Origin: Vitreoscilla stercoraria DSM 513
GTDB lineage: Bacteria; Pseudomonadota; Gammaproteobacteria; Burkholderiales; Neisseriaceae
Reading direction: 5' to 3'
DNA length: 64,000 bases
NCBI RefSeq assembly: GCF_000382305.1
Contig: NZ_KB908019.1
Span: 62,001 to 126,000, forward strand
This document shows positions 1 through 8,328 of the stretch, in pieces (the stretch's first letter is position 1; each line of letters begins with the position of its first letter). Made by a program: the position numbers and the translations under genes. The notes under the pieces are model-generated. The model did no database searches. It had not been told where the DNA came from and saw only the letters and a program-made list of their open reading frames with translations.

Positions 1-434
1 GAAATAGCATTAACCGCAATCGTGAATTAATCCGTCAGCATTTATTATTGGCTTTGATTACAGGACGCTTGGTTGAGGAATCTTCGGCATATGTATTGAA
101 TATATCGGATACCAACACTGCTTTGCGATTTGAAACCAATGATTTGGTTGAAGTGGTGGACTATATTGCATTTGAGCACATTCAGCAATTGGTGGAAGCC
201 AATGAGCAAATGCGCACGAAGAAAGTATTTACCAATCAATCTGAAGCATTGCTAAATCAATTGGACGTGGTATTGAATCACATCAAAGAAGCGAGTTTGC
301 CTTTAGGTGTGGATTTGGAAGATGCAGATTGGCGTGATGCGGGTCGTTATGTGGTTTGGAGTAGGGCTGCGCATTATTTGCGTAAGCAATGGCTTAAGCC
401 CAGTGTCAATGGCAAAAAACAACGCGTAGCATGA
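1..434 (+). CDS. Hypothetical protein, 5' end cut by window edge
   Basis: The frame is open from base 3 to the TGA at 432-434, so the true start lies left of the window; the first in-window start-like codon is TTG at 48. The visible part is about 143 residues, acidic to neutral, helical in character and without membrane segments, ending in a basic tail. I recognise no family. A repeat copy (58-68) lies inside the frame and is read as I-T-G-R. A strong terminator follows 15 bases after the stop. Coding status is likely because the frame stays open through the edge and has neighbour-like codon use; the function is unknown. Confidence 0.7.
   Translation, partial: NSINRNRELIRQHLLLALITGRLVEESSAYVLNISDTNTALRFETNDLVEVVDYIAFEHIQQLVEANEQMRTKKVFTNQSEALLNQLDVVLNHIKEASLPLGVDLEDADWRDAGRYVVWSRAAHYLRKQWLKPSVNGKKQRVA
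58..68 (-). repeat. Uptake-sequence repeat, in coding sequence
   Basis: Exact copy of GCGTCCTGTAA on the minus strand, inside the first gene. Confidence 0.75.
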
Positions 435-448
435 TGTATGGAATCAAT

Positions 449-477
449 AAAAAAGACGCTAACAGCGTCTTTTTTTG
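449..477 (+). terminator. Rho-independent terminator
   Basis: A 7-bp perfect stem (AGACGCT/AGCGTCT, 454-460 with 464-470) with an AAC loop, an upstream A-run and a downstream T-run. It ends the first transcript. Confidence 0.9.
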
Positions 478-498
478 ATGGTACTTATCATCTATATA

Positions 499-526
499 AG
501 CGTCCTGTAAGCTTTACAGGACGCTT
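499..526. terminator. Inverted pair of uptake repeats between convergent genes
   Basis: Two copies of GCGTCCTGTAA (500-510 plus, 514-524 minus) form a near-perfect hairpin between the first gene and clpB, which converge here. It is probably the clpB terminator as well as an uptake signal. Confidence 0.75.
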
Positions 527-539
527 GGTTTATCCAATA

Positions 540-3116
540 TTATCCAAATACCAATTGACCATTTTGGGCAGAAATCAAAATGGTGCTGTTTGGGGCGTAT
601 GAGCCTGACAACAATTTTTGTGCCAATGGGTTTTCAATTTGTGCTTGAATCGCGCGTTTGAGTGGACGTGCGCCATACACAGGATCAAAACCAACTTCAG
701 CCAAAACATCCAAAGCATCATCATCAATTTGCAAATGCAAATCCAAACTTGCCAAGCGTTTGCGCAAGCTGCTCAATTGTATGCCTGCAATGGAACGAAT
801 TTGCGCTTGTCCCAAACTGTGGAATACCACCACTTCATCAATACGGTTAATCAATTCAGGGCGGAAATGCACTTTCACATCATCCATGACGGCAGACTTG
901 ATGTCTTCGTATGCTGCATGCTCGCCGAGCAATTGAATGTTGGCACTGCCGATGTTGGAAGTCATGACAATGACGGTGTTTTTAAAATCTACGGTGCGGC
1001 CTTGTCCATCGGTCAAGCGACCATCGTCCAATACTTGCAATAAAATATTGAACACATCAGGATGCGCTTTTTCCACTTCATCCAAAAGCACCACGCTATA
1101 AGGTTTGCGGCGCACTTGTTCGGTCAAATAGCCGCCTTCTTCGTAACCGACATAGCCCGGAGGCGCACCAATCAAGCGCGAAACCGAGTGTTTTTCCATG
1201 TATTCGGACATGTCGATGCGAATCAAGTGTTCTTCGCTGTCAAACAAAAAGCCTGCTAAGGTTTTGCACAACTCGGTTTTGCCTACGCCAGTGGGACCTA
1301 AGAACAAGAAGCTGCCGTAAGGCTTGTTTGGGTCGGATAAGCCTGAGCGTGAACGGCGAATGGCATTGGCCACAGCCGTTACCGCTTCGTCTTGCCCAAC
1401 CACACGTTGGTGCAATACCGCTTCCATATTCAGCAATTTTTCTTTCTCGCCTTGCATCATTTTGGCTACAGGAATACCAGTCATGCGGCTGACGATCTCG
1501 GCAATTTCTTCAGCACCGACTTCGGTGCGCAACAATTTATTGCCTTCTTCACCTTTGGGGCTGTTTTCAGCGGCCTGTAACTGTGCTTCTAATTTAGGCA
1601 ATTCTTCGTATTGCAATTTGGCGACCGCTTCCCATTTGCCTTCACGCTGCAATTGCGCCATTTTGATTTTGATTTGATCAATTTGCTCTTTGATGCCGGC
1701 AGAGCCTTGTGATACGGCTTTTTCAGCTTTCCAAACCTCGTCTAAATCAGAGAATTGCTTTTGTAAATCACGCAATTCTTCTTGTATTAAATCCAAACGT
1801 TTTTTAGAGGCATCGTCGTTTTCTTTTTTTAAGGCCGCTTCTTCAATGGTCAATTGAATGATGCGGCGATTGAGTTTGTCCATGCTTTCGGGCATGGATT
1901 CGCTTTCCATTTTGATTAAAGACGCTGCTTCATCAATCAAATCAATCGCTTTGTCTGGCAAAAAGCGGTCGGTGATGTAGCGCGCTGACAATTCGGCTGC
2001 GGCCACAATCGCAGGGTCGGTGATGTTGACTTTGTGGTGGATTTCGTAACGCTCTTTTAAGCCGCGTAAAATCGCAATCGTTGACTCTACGCTCGGTTCA
2101 TTGACCATGACTTTTTGGAAGCGGCGCTCTAAAGCGGCATCTTTTTCAATGTATTGGCGGTATTCGTCCAAAGTCGTCGCACCCAAACAATGCAATTCGC
2201 CACGTGCCAAAGCTGGTTTTAACATATTGCCCGCGTCCATCGCGCCATCGGCCTTGCCTGCGCCAACCAAAGTGTGGATTTCGTCGATGAAAATGATGGT
2301 TTGACCGTCGTCTTTGGCTAAATCGTTCAGAACGGCTTTCAAACGTTCTTCAAACTCACCCCGAAATTTCGCGCCCGCAATCAAACTCGCCAAGTCCAAT
2401 ACCAACAAGCGTTTGCCTTTCAAAGACTCGGGCACTTCGCCATTGACAATGCGTTGTGCTAAACCTTCGACAATCGCGGTTTTGCCCACGCCCGGTTCAC
2501 CAATCAACACAGGATTGTTTTTAGTGCGGCGTTGCAAAACTTGAATGGCACGGCGAATTTCGTCGTCACGACCAATCACAGGGTCGAGTTTGCCATCGCG
2601 TGCGCGTTGGGTTAAATCCAAAGTGTATTTTTTCAAAGCTTCACGTTGGTCTTCGGCATTGGCATGGTCCACGCTTTGTCCTCCACGAATGGTGTCTATG
2701 GTTTGGTTGATATTGGCTTCGGTGGCGCCAGCTTGACTGAGTAATTTGCCCAAGCTGCCTTTTTCTTGCAACGCTGCTAAGAAAAACAATTCACTGGCAA
2801 TGAATGTGTCACCTCGTTTGGCAGCGGCTTTGTCCATCAAATTCAAAATATTTTGTAGCTCACGGCTAGGCAATAATTGACCGCCTTGACCTGTGACTTT
2901 GGGCAAACTGTGTATCATTTGTTGGGCTTCATTTTGTAAGCGCAACACATCGACACGGGCTTGCTGCAACAGCGACTGGCTGCCGCTGTCAAAATCGTCT
3001 AATAATACTTTTAAGATATGTACCGCTTCCAGATAGCCGTTATCATTGCGCATCGCTAAACTTTGGGCGTCCTGTAAGGCTTGTTGGAAACGCTGAGTCA
3101 ATTGTTCAAAACGCAT
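540..3116 (-). CDS. clpB: ATP-dependent disaggregase ClpB
   Basis: Hexameric AAA+ chaperone that threads aggregated proteins through its pore together with DnaK. The 858-residue product matches the usual length of about 857. Order: Clp-N repeats, AAA-1 with Walker A GEPGVGKT (about residue 206), a coiled-coil middle domain, AAA-2 with GPTGVGKT (about 605), and the C-terminal D2 domain. An upstream in-frame start exists, but ATG at 3116 gives the family N-terminus MRFEQLT and has AGGAG at good spacing. A sigma-32-type promoter lies upstream (3153-3180). Repeat copies at 3067-3077 and 1570-1580 are read as LQDA and LQAA. Confidence 0.98.
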   Translation of the reverse strand: MRFEQLTQRFQQALQDAQSLAMRNDNGYLEAVHILKVLLDDFDSGSQSLLQQARVDVLRLQNEAQQMIHSLPKVTGQGGQLLPSRELQNILNLMDKAAAKRGDTFIASELFFLAALQEKGSLGKLLSQAGATEANINQTIDTIRGGQSVDHANAEDQREALKKYTLDLTQRARDGKLDPVIGRDDEIRRAIQVLQRRTKNNPVLIGEPGVGKTAIVEGLAQRIVNGEVPESLKGKRLLVLDLASLIAGAKFRGEFEERLKAVLNDLAKDDGQTIIFIDEIHTLVGAGKADGAMDAGNMLKPALARGELHCLGATTLDEYRQYIEKDAALERRFQKVMVNEPSVESTIAILRGLKERYEIHHKVNITDPAIVAAAELSARYITDRFLPDKAIDLIDEAASLIKMESESMPESMDKLNRRIIQLTIEEAALKKENDDASKKRLDLIQEELRDLQKQFSDLDEVWKAEKAVSQGSAGIKEQIDQIKIKMAQLQREGKWEAVAKLQYEELPKLEAQLQAAENSPKGEEGNKLLRTEVGAEEIAEIVSRMTGIPVAKMMQGEKEKLLNMEAVLHQRVVGQDEAVTAVANAIRRSRSGLSDPNKPYGSFLFLGPTGVGKTELCKTLAGFLFDSEEHLIRIDMSEYMEKHSVSRLIGAPPGYVGYEEGGYLTEQVRRKPYSVVLLDEVEKAHPDVFNILLQVLDDGRLTDGQGRTVDFKNTVIVMTSNIGSANIQLLGEHAAYEDIKSAVMDDVKVHFRPELINRIDEVVVFHSLGQAQIRSIAGIQLSSLRKRLASLDLHLQIDDDALDVLAEVGFDPVYGARPLKRAIQAQIENPLAQKLLSGSYAPNSTILISAQNGQLVFG
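3067..3077 (+). repeat. Uptake-sequence repeat inside clpB
   Basis: Exact GCGTCCTGTAA; on the clpB strand it encodes Leu-Gln-Asp-Ala. Confidence 0.75.
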
Positions 3117-3152
3117 GGAACACTCCTGTAATAGGTTTACTTGATGTATCCC

Positions 3153-3180
3153 ATATGGGTTTAGATATGGCAGAGTCAAG
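3153..3180 (-). promoter_or_regulatory. Heat-shock (sigma-32-type) promoter of clpB
   Basis: Read on the minus strand: CTTGACT (3180-3174), 14-base spacer, CCCATAT (3159-3153). This matches the RpoH consensus CTTGAAA-N13-15-CCCATNT closely and sits 37 bases before the clpB start. Inferred from sequence only. Confidence 0.75.
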
Positions 3181-3227
3181 GTTTAGGTTGCATATTTTTA
3201 CATCAATAAACAGAAAGTAGAGAAAGC

Positions 3228-4178
3228 GTGAATAGAGTTAGGCAAACTTGTTTATTAAAATGGCATTTATTTTTATTGGGTATTTTTTTATTTTTTTGGA
3301 ATGTGTCTATTGCATGGGCAAACGATGCTCATGGTGGTTTTGTGTGGCAAGTCACTGCACCGAATCAAACCACATCTTATTTAATCGGAACGATACACAC
3401 AGGTAAAAAAGGCAGCACTTTACATCCAGATTATGCACAAGCTTTACAGCACAGCCGTTTGTTGGTGGTGGAGTCTAGAGAAGAGGATTGGCAAGGGGTG
3501 GATGGTATTGCCAATGTGATGGCTTTGCAGGTGATGATACATGATGAAAAGTCTTTGCATGCACATTGGGGCGAAAAGCGTGTTGCGGCTTTAAATCGTT
3601 TGCTGAGTCAACATGGTAGCGCAGTGGTTTTGGATGGCGATGCGCACATTGCACCATGGATGGCTTATATGATGATGGTGACCGATTACAATTTTGCAGA
3701 ATACAGCATCGAATATGGTGTGGATGCTTTGCTCAATCAAGCAGCTAAAAAGCAGCAAAAAGCGGTATTGTCATTGGAAACTTTAGAGCCAATAGTGGCA
3801 TTTATGCAGATTCCTAAAGCGGTTTTATTGCGTGGTGTGGACAGTAGCTTGCAACATTACGAGCCTGCTTTGCAAGAACAATTGAAATTATTGCAATTAT
3901 ATCAACATGAAAACAGCCGCCCATTTGTACAAGAAATTTTAGATCAAAAAGCAGCGGTGCGTTATTTGGCTGCGCAAGATCAATCATTTTGGCAGGCGTT
4001 TTTGTATGAGGATTTATTGGCACAGCGCAATCGTGCGTGGATGCCTAAAATGGAGCGTCATTTCAAACAACAGCCAACGACTGTGGCCGTCGGTGCGGCA
4101 CATTTGTTTGGGAAGGATGGTTTGATTGTGTTATTGCGTGAGCGTGGTTTTAAGGTGGAATCGGTTTTGGCACATTAA
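3228..4178 (+). CDS. TraB/GumN family protein, exported
   Basis: 316 residues with a GTG start. An N-terminal hydrophobic stretch (about residues 10-31, ending AWA) looks like a signal peptide, so the protein is probably periplasmic. Two GxxH motifs typical of the TraB/GumN/TIKI fold are visible: GTIHTG near the N-terminus and GAAHLFG near the C-terminus. The family is related to metal-dependent proteases, but bacterial members mostly lack a defined substrate. It is divergent from clpB (111 bases between starts) and ends convergent with fnr. Family assignment is confident; the substrate is unknown. Confidence 0.85.
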   Translation: MNRVRQTCLLKWHLFLLGIFLFFWNVSIAWANDAHGGFVWQVTAPNQTTSYLIGTIHTGKKGSTLHPDYAQALQHSRLLVVESREEDWQGVDGIANVMALQVMIHDEKSLHAHWGEKRVAALNRLLSQHGSAVVLDGDAHIAPWMAYMMMVTDYNFAEYSIEYGVDALLNQAAKKQQKAVLSLETLEPIVAFMQIPKAVLLRGVDSSLQHYEPALQEQLKLLQLYQHENSRPFVQEILDQKAAVRYLAAQDQSFWQAFLYEDLLAQRNRAWMPKMERHFKQQPTTVAVGAAHLFGKDGLIVLLRERGFKVESVLAH

Positions 4179-4184
4179 AAAAAT

Positions 4185-4213
4185 AAGCGTCCTGTAAAGT
4201 TTACAGGACGCTT
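4185..4213. terminator. Inverted pair of uptake repeats, bidirectional terminator
   Basis: A perfect 14-bp inverted repeat with a one-base centre, built from two repeat copies (4187-4197 plus, 4201-4211 minus), between the convergent TraB/GumN gene and fnr. Confidence 0.8.
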
Positions 4214-4229
4214 GATATAGTTGTTTGTT

Positions 4230-4946
4230 TTATGGTGTTTGGTGAACACAGCCAGAGACCATGTCTTTTAATTTGTGAATGTCATTGATGCGAATGTGTT
4301 TGTGGTCCACATCAATCAAACCGCTTTGATGGAATTTTGACAAATTGCGACTGACGGTTTCCAGTTTTAAGCCCAAGTAACTGCCGATTTCTTCGCGTGA
4401 CATGCGCAAAATAAAATCGGTGGCAGCAAAGCCACGTTTTTGTAAACGTTGGGATAAATTCAATAAGAATGCAGCAATGCGTTCTTCCGATTTCATGTTG
4501 CCTAAAAGCAACATCACACCTTGATCTCGGACAATTTCACGACTCATCAAGCGGTAAAAATGTGTTTGCAGCGATGGAATCTCTTGGGTCAAATCTTCCA
4601 TACGATCAAATGGTAATTCACACACTTCGCTGTCTTCTAGGGCGATGGCATCACAGGTATGGGCGCCTGATGAAATGCCGTCCAAGCCAATCAACTCGCC
4701 AGACATAGAAAAACCAGTCACTTGGTCACGGCCATCTTGGCTGGCAATGACGCTTTTGAAAAAGCCTATGCGAATGGCAAACAAGGCAGAAAAGGGTTCA
4801 CCTGCTCGAAACAGGTATTCACCACGCTTAATGCGGCGGCTTTGGCGAATCACAGCATCTAATTGTGTGATTTCTTCTGGATTTAAACCTACTGGTAAAC
4901 ACAGTTCGCGCAAAGAGCAGGTGGAGCACAAAGTTTTTAGTTGCAT
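4230..4946 (-). CDS. fnr: Fumarate/nitrate reduction regulator FNR
   Basis: Oxygen-sensing Crp-family transcription factor. In this family a [4Fe-4S] cluster promotes dimerisation and DNA binding without oxygen. 238 residues: the N-terminal cysteines C7, C10 and C16 plus C109 correspond to the four cluster ligands of the E. coli protein. A cyclic-nucleotide-binding-like barrel follows, then a helix-turn-helix near residues 184-206 whose recognition helix reads LETVSRNL, as in FNR, predicting a TTGAT-N4-ATCAA site. It is transcribed divergently from hemN, a common FNR target; a clear FNR box was not found between them. Confidence 0.96.
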   Translation of the reverse strand: MQLKTLCSTCSLRELCLPVGLNPEEITQLDAVIRQSRRIKRGEYLFRAGEPFSALFAIRIGFFKSVIASQDGRDQVTGFSMSGELIGLDGISSGAHTCDAIALEDSEVCELPFDRMEDLTQEIPSLQTHFYRLMSREIVRDQGVMLLLGNMKSEERIAAFLLNLSQRLQKRGFAATDFILRMSREEIGSYLGLKLETVSRNLSKFHQSGLIDVDHKHIRINDIHKLKDMVSGCVHQTP

Positions 4947-5236
4947 TCAGAGACTTTTCATAAAGTGAATAATTAAAAAAAAAAGGCTGCAACAAAATGA
5001 GCAAATTAAGGTTGAAAAAGCTTTATTACTTTGTTGTACGAGCTATTTGAAGTGCATAGCTTTTATATATTTTGGAATCTACACATCATTTTACTTCAGC
5101 CATTTCCTGATGTGAATCAAAAAAAAATGATTCAGATGGTTTATGTTGATATAGGCTAAACCGCTTTGGCATAAAAAGTGGCACGATATTGTTTAATTAA
5201 ATGATGTATGAGCATGATATATAGATAGGTTTTCGA
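4947..5236. other. fnr-hemN divergent intergenic region
   Basis: 290 AT-rich bases separating fnr and hemN. A TTGAT half-site occurs at 5146-5150, but its partner half is poor. No terminator and no repeat copy were seen. It must hold both promoters, but none stands out. Confidence 0.5.
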
Positions 5237-6649
5237 GTGTTTACTTATAAAAATACAGCAGTAGATTTTGACCGACCATTGGTTGAAAAATTATTTAAAA
5301 ATGGTCCTCGTTATACCTCGTATCCCACTGTAGAGCGATTTGATAAGCAGTTTGGACCCAAACAATACTTGCGAGCCTTGCATCAAAGGCAGGCAGGGGC
5401 TTTGAGTCGACCATTGTCTTTGTATGTGCATATTCCATTTTGTGATACGGTTTGCTACTACTGCGGTTGCAATAAAATTGTGACCAAAAATGTGGCGACC
5501 GCAGATGAATATGTGGCGTATTTGGGGCGTGAGTTAGATTTGATTGGCAACCATTTAAAAGGTCAACACCAATTGGCTCAATTGCATTTTGGTGGTGGCA
5601 CGCCGACTTTTTTAACAGCGACGCAATTGACACAAATTTTGGAACACATCCAGCGCCATTTTCAGTTGAGTGAACGTGGCGAGTATTCAATTGAAATTGA
5701 TCCGCGCCAAATATCGGTAGAAACAGTGTATCGATTGCGTGAATTGGGTTTTAATCGTTTGAGTGTGGGTGTGCAAGATTTTGATGAGTCGGTGCAAAAA
5801 GCGGTCAATCGTGTGCAATCGGTAGAGCATACTCGTGCCATCATTGAGGCGGCGCGTGCGGCAAAATTTCATTCGGTGAATGTGGATTTGATTTATGGTT
5901 TGCCGCATCAAAGTTTGGCTTCGATGCAAAAAACGTTGCAAACAGTCATTGAATTGGATCCCGATCGTTTGGCTTTTTACCAATACGCGCACATGCCACA
6001 CATGTTCATGCCACAACGGCGCATTGACGATGCTCATTTGCCTTCAAGCAAGGAAAAAATGGACATTTTACAATGGGCGGTCAATTGGCTCACTGAGCAA
6101 GATTATGTGTTCATTGGTATGGATCATTTTGCCAAACCGACGGATGAATTGGCAGTAGCATTTCAACAAGGTCGCTTGCAACGCAATTTTCAAGGTTATT
6201 CCACTCATGGCGATTGTGATTTGGTTGGGGTAGGCGTGTCTAGTATTGGTAAAATCGGTGCCAGTTATGTCCAAAACGAAAAAGATTTGCAGCAATATTA
6301 TCAAAGCATTGATGAAGGTCGTTTGCCGACCATGCGTGGCTTTTTATTGACACCTGATGACATTTTGCGCCGAGGGGTGATTCATACGTTGATGTGTCAA
6401 TCGAGTTTATTGTTTGAACCATTTGAAGAGCAGTATGGCATTTTATTTCAACAATATTTTGCAGAAGAGTGGCCTGAATTATTGCAACAAGAAGAACAAG
6501 GTTTGATTCGCATTGATCGTGACGGGTTGGATGTGACACCCAAAGGTCGTTTTTTAATTCGCAATGTGGCGATGGTATTTGATCGATATTTACGCCATTT
6601 CAATACCCATCCTATCAATTTGTCTAGGCGTTATTCTTCTACTTATTAG
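5237..6649 (+). CDS. hemN: Oxygen-independent coproporphyrinogen III dehydrogenase HemN
   Basis: Radical-SAM enzyme of anaerobic haem synthesis that converts coproporphyrinogen III to protoporphyrinogen IX by two oxidative decarboxylations. 470 residues against about 457 in E. coli. The cluster-binding motif CxxxCxxCxC is at C69, C73, C76 and C78, following YVHIPF, and FGGGTPTFL follows it. The C-terminal HemN domain is present. The start is GTG at 5237 with a weak TAGG upstream. The divergent position from fnr fits oxygen-dependent control. Confidence 0.97.
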   Translation: MFTYKNTAVDFDRPLVEKLFKNGPRYTSYPTVERFDKQFGPKQYLRALHQRQAGALSRPLSLYVHIPFCDTVCYYCGCNKIVTKNVATADEYVAYLGRELDLIGNHLKGQHQLAQLHFGGGTPTFLTATQLTQILEHIQRHFQLSERGEYSIEIDPRQISVETVYRLRELGFNRLSVGVQDFDESVQKAVNRVQSVEHTRAIIEAARAAKFHSVNVDLIYGLPHQSLASMQKTLQTVIELDPDRLAFYQYAHMPHMFMPQRRIDDAHLPSSKEKMDILQWAVNWLTEQDYVFIGMDHFAKPTDELAVAFQQGRLQRNFQGYSTHGDCDLVGVGVSSIGKIGASYVQNEKDLQQYYQSIDEGRLPTMRGFLLTPDDILRRGVIHTLMCQSSLLFEPFEEQYGILFQQYFAEEWPELLQQEEQGLIRIDRDGLDVTPKGRFLIRNVAMVFDRYLRHFNTHPINLSRRYSSTY

Positions 6650-6675
6650 CAATCTATTTGATTTTCAAGGCATCT

Positions 6676-6686
6676 TTACAGGACGC
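6676..6686 (-). repeat. Uptake-sequence repeat, intergenic
   Basis: Exact copy between hemN and the RraA-like gene, framed by a short AAGGC/GCCTT stem. Confidence 0.75.
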
Positions 6687-6792
6687 CTTTACTTTGTGTG
6701 TGGGTTCATGCAAAAATTTGACCTTGCATTGCATCATTAAATGCCGCTTCGCTGTTTTGAATACCATATTGGAAGCTCATTGGAGAGTGATT

Positions 6793-7287
6793 ATGCCCTT
6801 AGAACAAGCCATACAAACTGCTGATTTGATTGATTTGGCACCTGAAACACCTTCTTGTGAAGTACAATTCAAGCGTTATGGTAAACACCAACGCTTTTCA
6901 GGCCGCATCCGTACCGTTCGTTGTTTTCGTGACAATGGCTTGGTCAAAATCTTGGCCAACAGTTCAGGTAACGGAGATATTTTAGTAGTAGATGGTGGTG
7001 GTTCTTTGGCAAGTGCGTTAATGGGTGACCAAATTGCACAAGCGGCGTGTGACAATCAATGGGGTGGCGTGATTATTTATGGTGTGATTCGTGACAGTGT
7101 GGCTATCAATCGCATGGAAATGGGTTTGAAAGCATTGGGCACCAATCCACGCAAAAGTGCTAAAGATGGTGTGGGCGAAGTGGATGTGACGGTGAGTTTT
7201 GGTGCTGTGGATTTTGTGCCAGGGCATTATGTGTACAGTGATGAAGATGGTATTTTGGTTTCACCCGAGCCGATTCATCACAGTTGA
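6793..7287 (+). CDS. rraA: RraA-like protein / class II HMG aldolase family
   Basis: 164 residues, the usual length (about 161). The family includes RraA, which inhibits RNase E, and 4-hydroxy-4-methyl-2-oxoglutarate/oxaloacetate aldolases. The core GDILVVDGGGS and GVIIYGVIRD segments carry the Gly-rich loop and the Arg-Asp pair used for metal and substrate in the aldolases. A longer frame starts at 6658, but ATG 6793 has GGAGAG 6 bases upstream and matches the family N-terminus. Sequence alone cannot separate RNase E regulation from aldolase activity; the symbol follows the usual annotation of this length class. Confidence 0.85.
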   Translation: MPLEQAIQTADLIDLAPETPSCEVQFKRYGKHQRFSGRIRTVRCFRDNGLVKILANSSGNGDILVVDGGGSLASALMGDQIAQAACDNQWGGVIIYGVIRDSVAINRMEMGLKALGTNPRKSAKDGVGEVDVTVSFGAVDFVPGHYVYSDEDGILVSPEPIHHS

Positions 7288-7312
7288 TTGAAAGAAAGAA
7301 AAGAGGCTTTAC

Positions 7313-7726
7313 ATGTTCATTACCTCTCAATGGGTAGATGGAAATTGTTTTGTAGCAAGCAATGCAACCGGTCACACTGTGGTGATGGATGGCAGCGCTA
7401 CGGCAGGTGAAAAGCGCGGTGCCAGTCCAATGGAATTGTTGTTGATGGGCATTGCAGGTTGTTCAAGTATTGATGTGGTGAGCATTGCTCAAAAGCAGCG
7501 TCAAGATGTGGTGGATTGTAAGGCGCGTGTGGAAGCGGTGCGTGCTGAAACAGTGCCTAAAGTATTCACCGAGATTCATATTCATTTTACTGTTGTCGGT
7601 CGCAATTTGAGTGAAGAAGCTGTGGGCAAAGCGGTGAGTTTGTCTGCGGATAAATATTGCTCAGCTTCGATTATGTTGGGTCAAGCTGCCAAAGTCACTC
7701 ACAGTTTTGAGGTTGTAGAGGCATAA
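7313..7726 (+). CDS. OsmC family protein
   Basis: 137 residues with the OsmC/Ohr fold. Two conserved cysteines, C50 in GIAGCSS and C116 in DKYCSAS, are the redox pair that reduces organic or fatty-acid hydroperoxides in characterised members. The sequence is closest to the YhfA-like branch (central ASPMELLLMGIAGC) rather than Ohr. It lies 25 bases after the RraA-like gene and 2 bases before the next gene, so the three are probably cotranscribed. The precise substrate is unknown. Confidence 0.92.
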   Translation: MFITSQWVDGNCFVASNATGHTVVMDGSATAGEKRGASPMELLLMGIAGCSSIDVVSIAQKQRQDVVDCKARVEAVRAETVPKVFTEIHIHFTVVGRNLSEEAVGKAVSLSADKYCSASIMLGQAAKVTHSFEVVEA

Positions 7727-7728
7727 AA

Positions 7729-8166
7729 ATGAAGTTAATCAAAAGCAACCAATGGATATTGGTTGTGATTTTGACCATGTGTTTTGGTGCGGCGCAAGCT
7801 GCGTCAAGCGAATATCAAGACAGTGGTAAATGGCAATTTATTCATGATGATGGCCGTGGACAAAAAACGTTTATGGATACCAAACATTTTCAGGCCGGTT
7901 ATCCTGCTTCGATGTTGGTCAAAACCGATGTGGTGCAATGTCATAGTAAATACCGAATGAATACTTGTGCTGAAATTGCCTTATTTGATGTTGATTGTAA
8001 AAAAGGTCAACTTAAATATGTGAGAGACATGACGCGTGATGTGGTTGGTAATGTGGTTAAAGAATGGGACAATGCCCGCGCCAAAATGGTGTATCCACCA
8101 CCTGGAACAGGTTTGGAGACTTTGCTGATTCGAGCATGCCAATACAATAAAAAAGCATTGAAATAA
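7729..8166 (+). CDS. Secreted protein resembling surface-adhesin E family
   Basis: 145 residues with a clear signal peptide (hydrophobic residues about 9-20, cleavage near AQA-ASS). The mature part has conserved Trp/Tyr beta-strand spacing and four cysteines (in VVQCHS, MNTCAE, DVDCKK, IRACQY). This layout resembles the surface-adhesin protein E (Haemophilus protein E-like) family. It starts 2 bases after the OsmC gene and is followed by a terminator. Export is well supported; the family call is from pattern memory and moderate. Confidence 0.65.
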   Translation: MKLIKSNQWILVVILTMCFGAAQAASSEYQDSGKWQFIHDDGRGQKTFMDTKHFQAGYPASMLVKTDVVQCHSKYRMNTCAEIALFDVDCKKGQLKYVRDMTRDVVGNVVKEWDNARAKMVYPPPGTGLETLLIRACQYNKKALK

Positions 8167-8174
8167 AAAAATTT

Positions 8175-8200
8175 TAGACAGGGGATTTCCTGTCTTTTTT
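8175..8200 (+). terminator. Rho-independent terminator
   Basis: AGACAGG (8176-8182) pairs with CCTGTCT (8189-8195) across a 6-base loop, followed by a T-run. It ends the RraA-like/OsmC/adhesin-E-like transcript. Confidence 0.85.
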
Positions 8201-8245
8201 ATTGCTTGGATGAAGTACTGATATTTAAATAAACTAGACAAAGAG

Positions 8246-8319
8246 GATGGCTTGAGTTAGCGTAAGTCATCGGTTTATAGCCAAGATTTTGTCTTGGCAT
8301 CTCTTCCCTTTTTTCAAGG
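8246..8319 (+). ncRNA. Structured 5' leader (or small RNA) before sulfurtransferase gene
   Basis: Three consecutive potential hairpins: an 8-bp stem 8246-8253/8264-8271 (one G-U), a perfect 7-bp stem 8280-8286/8292-8298 followed by a pyrimidine/T tract, and a CCTT/AAGG pairing (8307-8310/8316-8319) that would cover part of the ribosome binding site of the next gene. It could be a regulatory leader or a short RNA with its own terminator. No known riboswitch class was recognised. Confidence 0.35.
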
Positions 8320-8328
8320 AGTCGCACG

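Noticed and set aside
5146..5159. FNR box upstream of hemN
   Set aside because: Only the left half TTGAT matches; the right half GCTAA keeps two of five bases.
5179..5194. Sigma-54-like TGGCACG element upstream of hemN
   Set aside because: The -12 GC is missing at the required distance, and sigma-54 is degenerate in Neisseria as far as I know.
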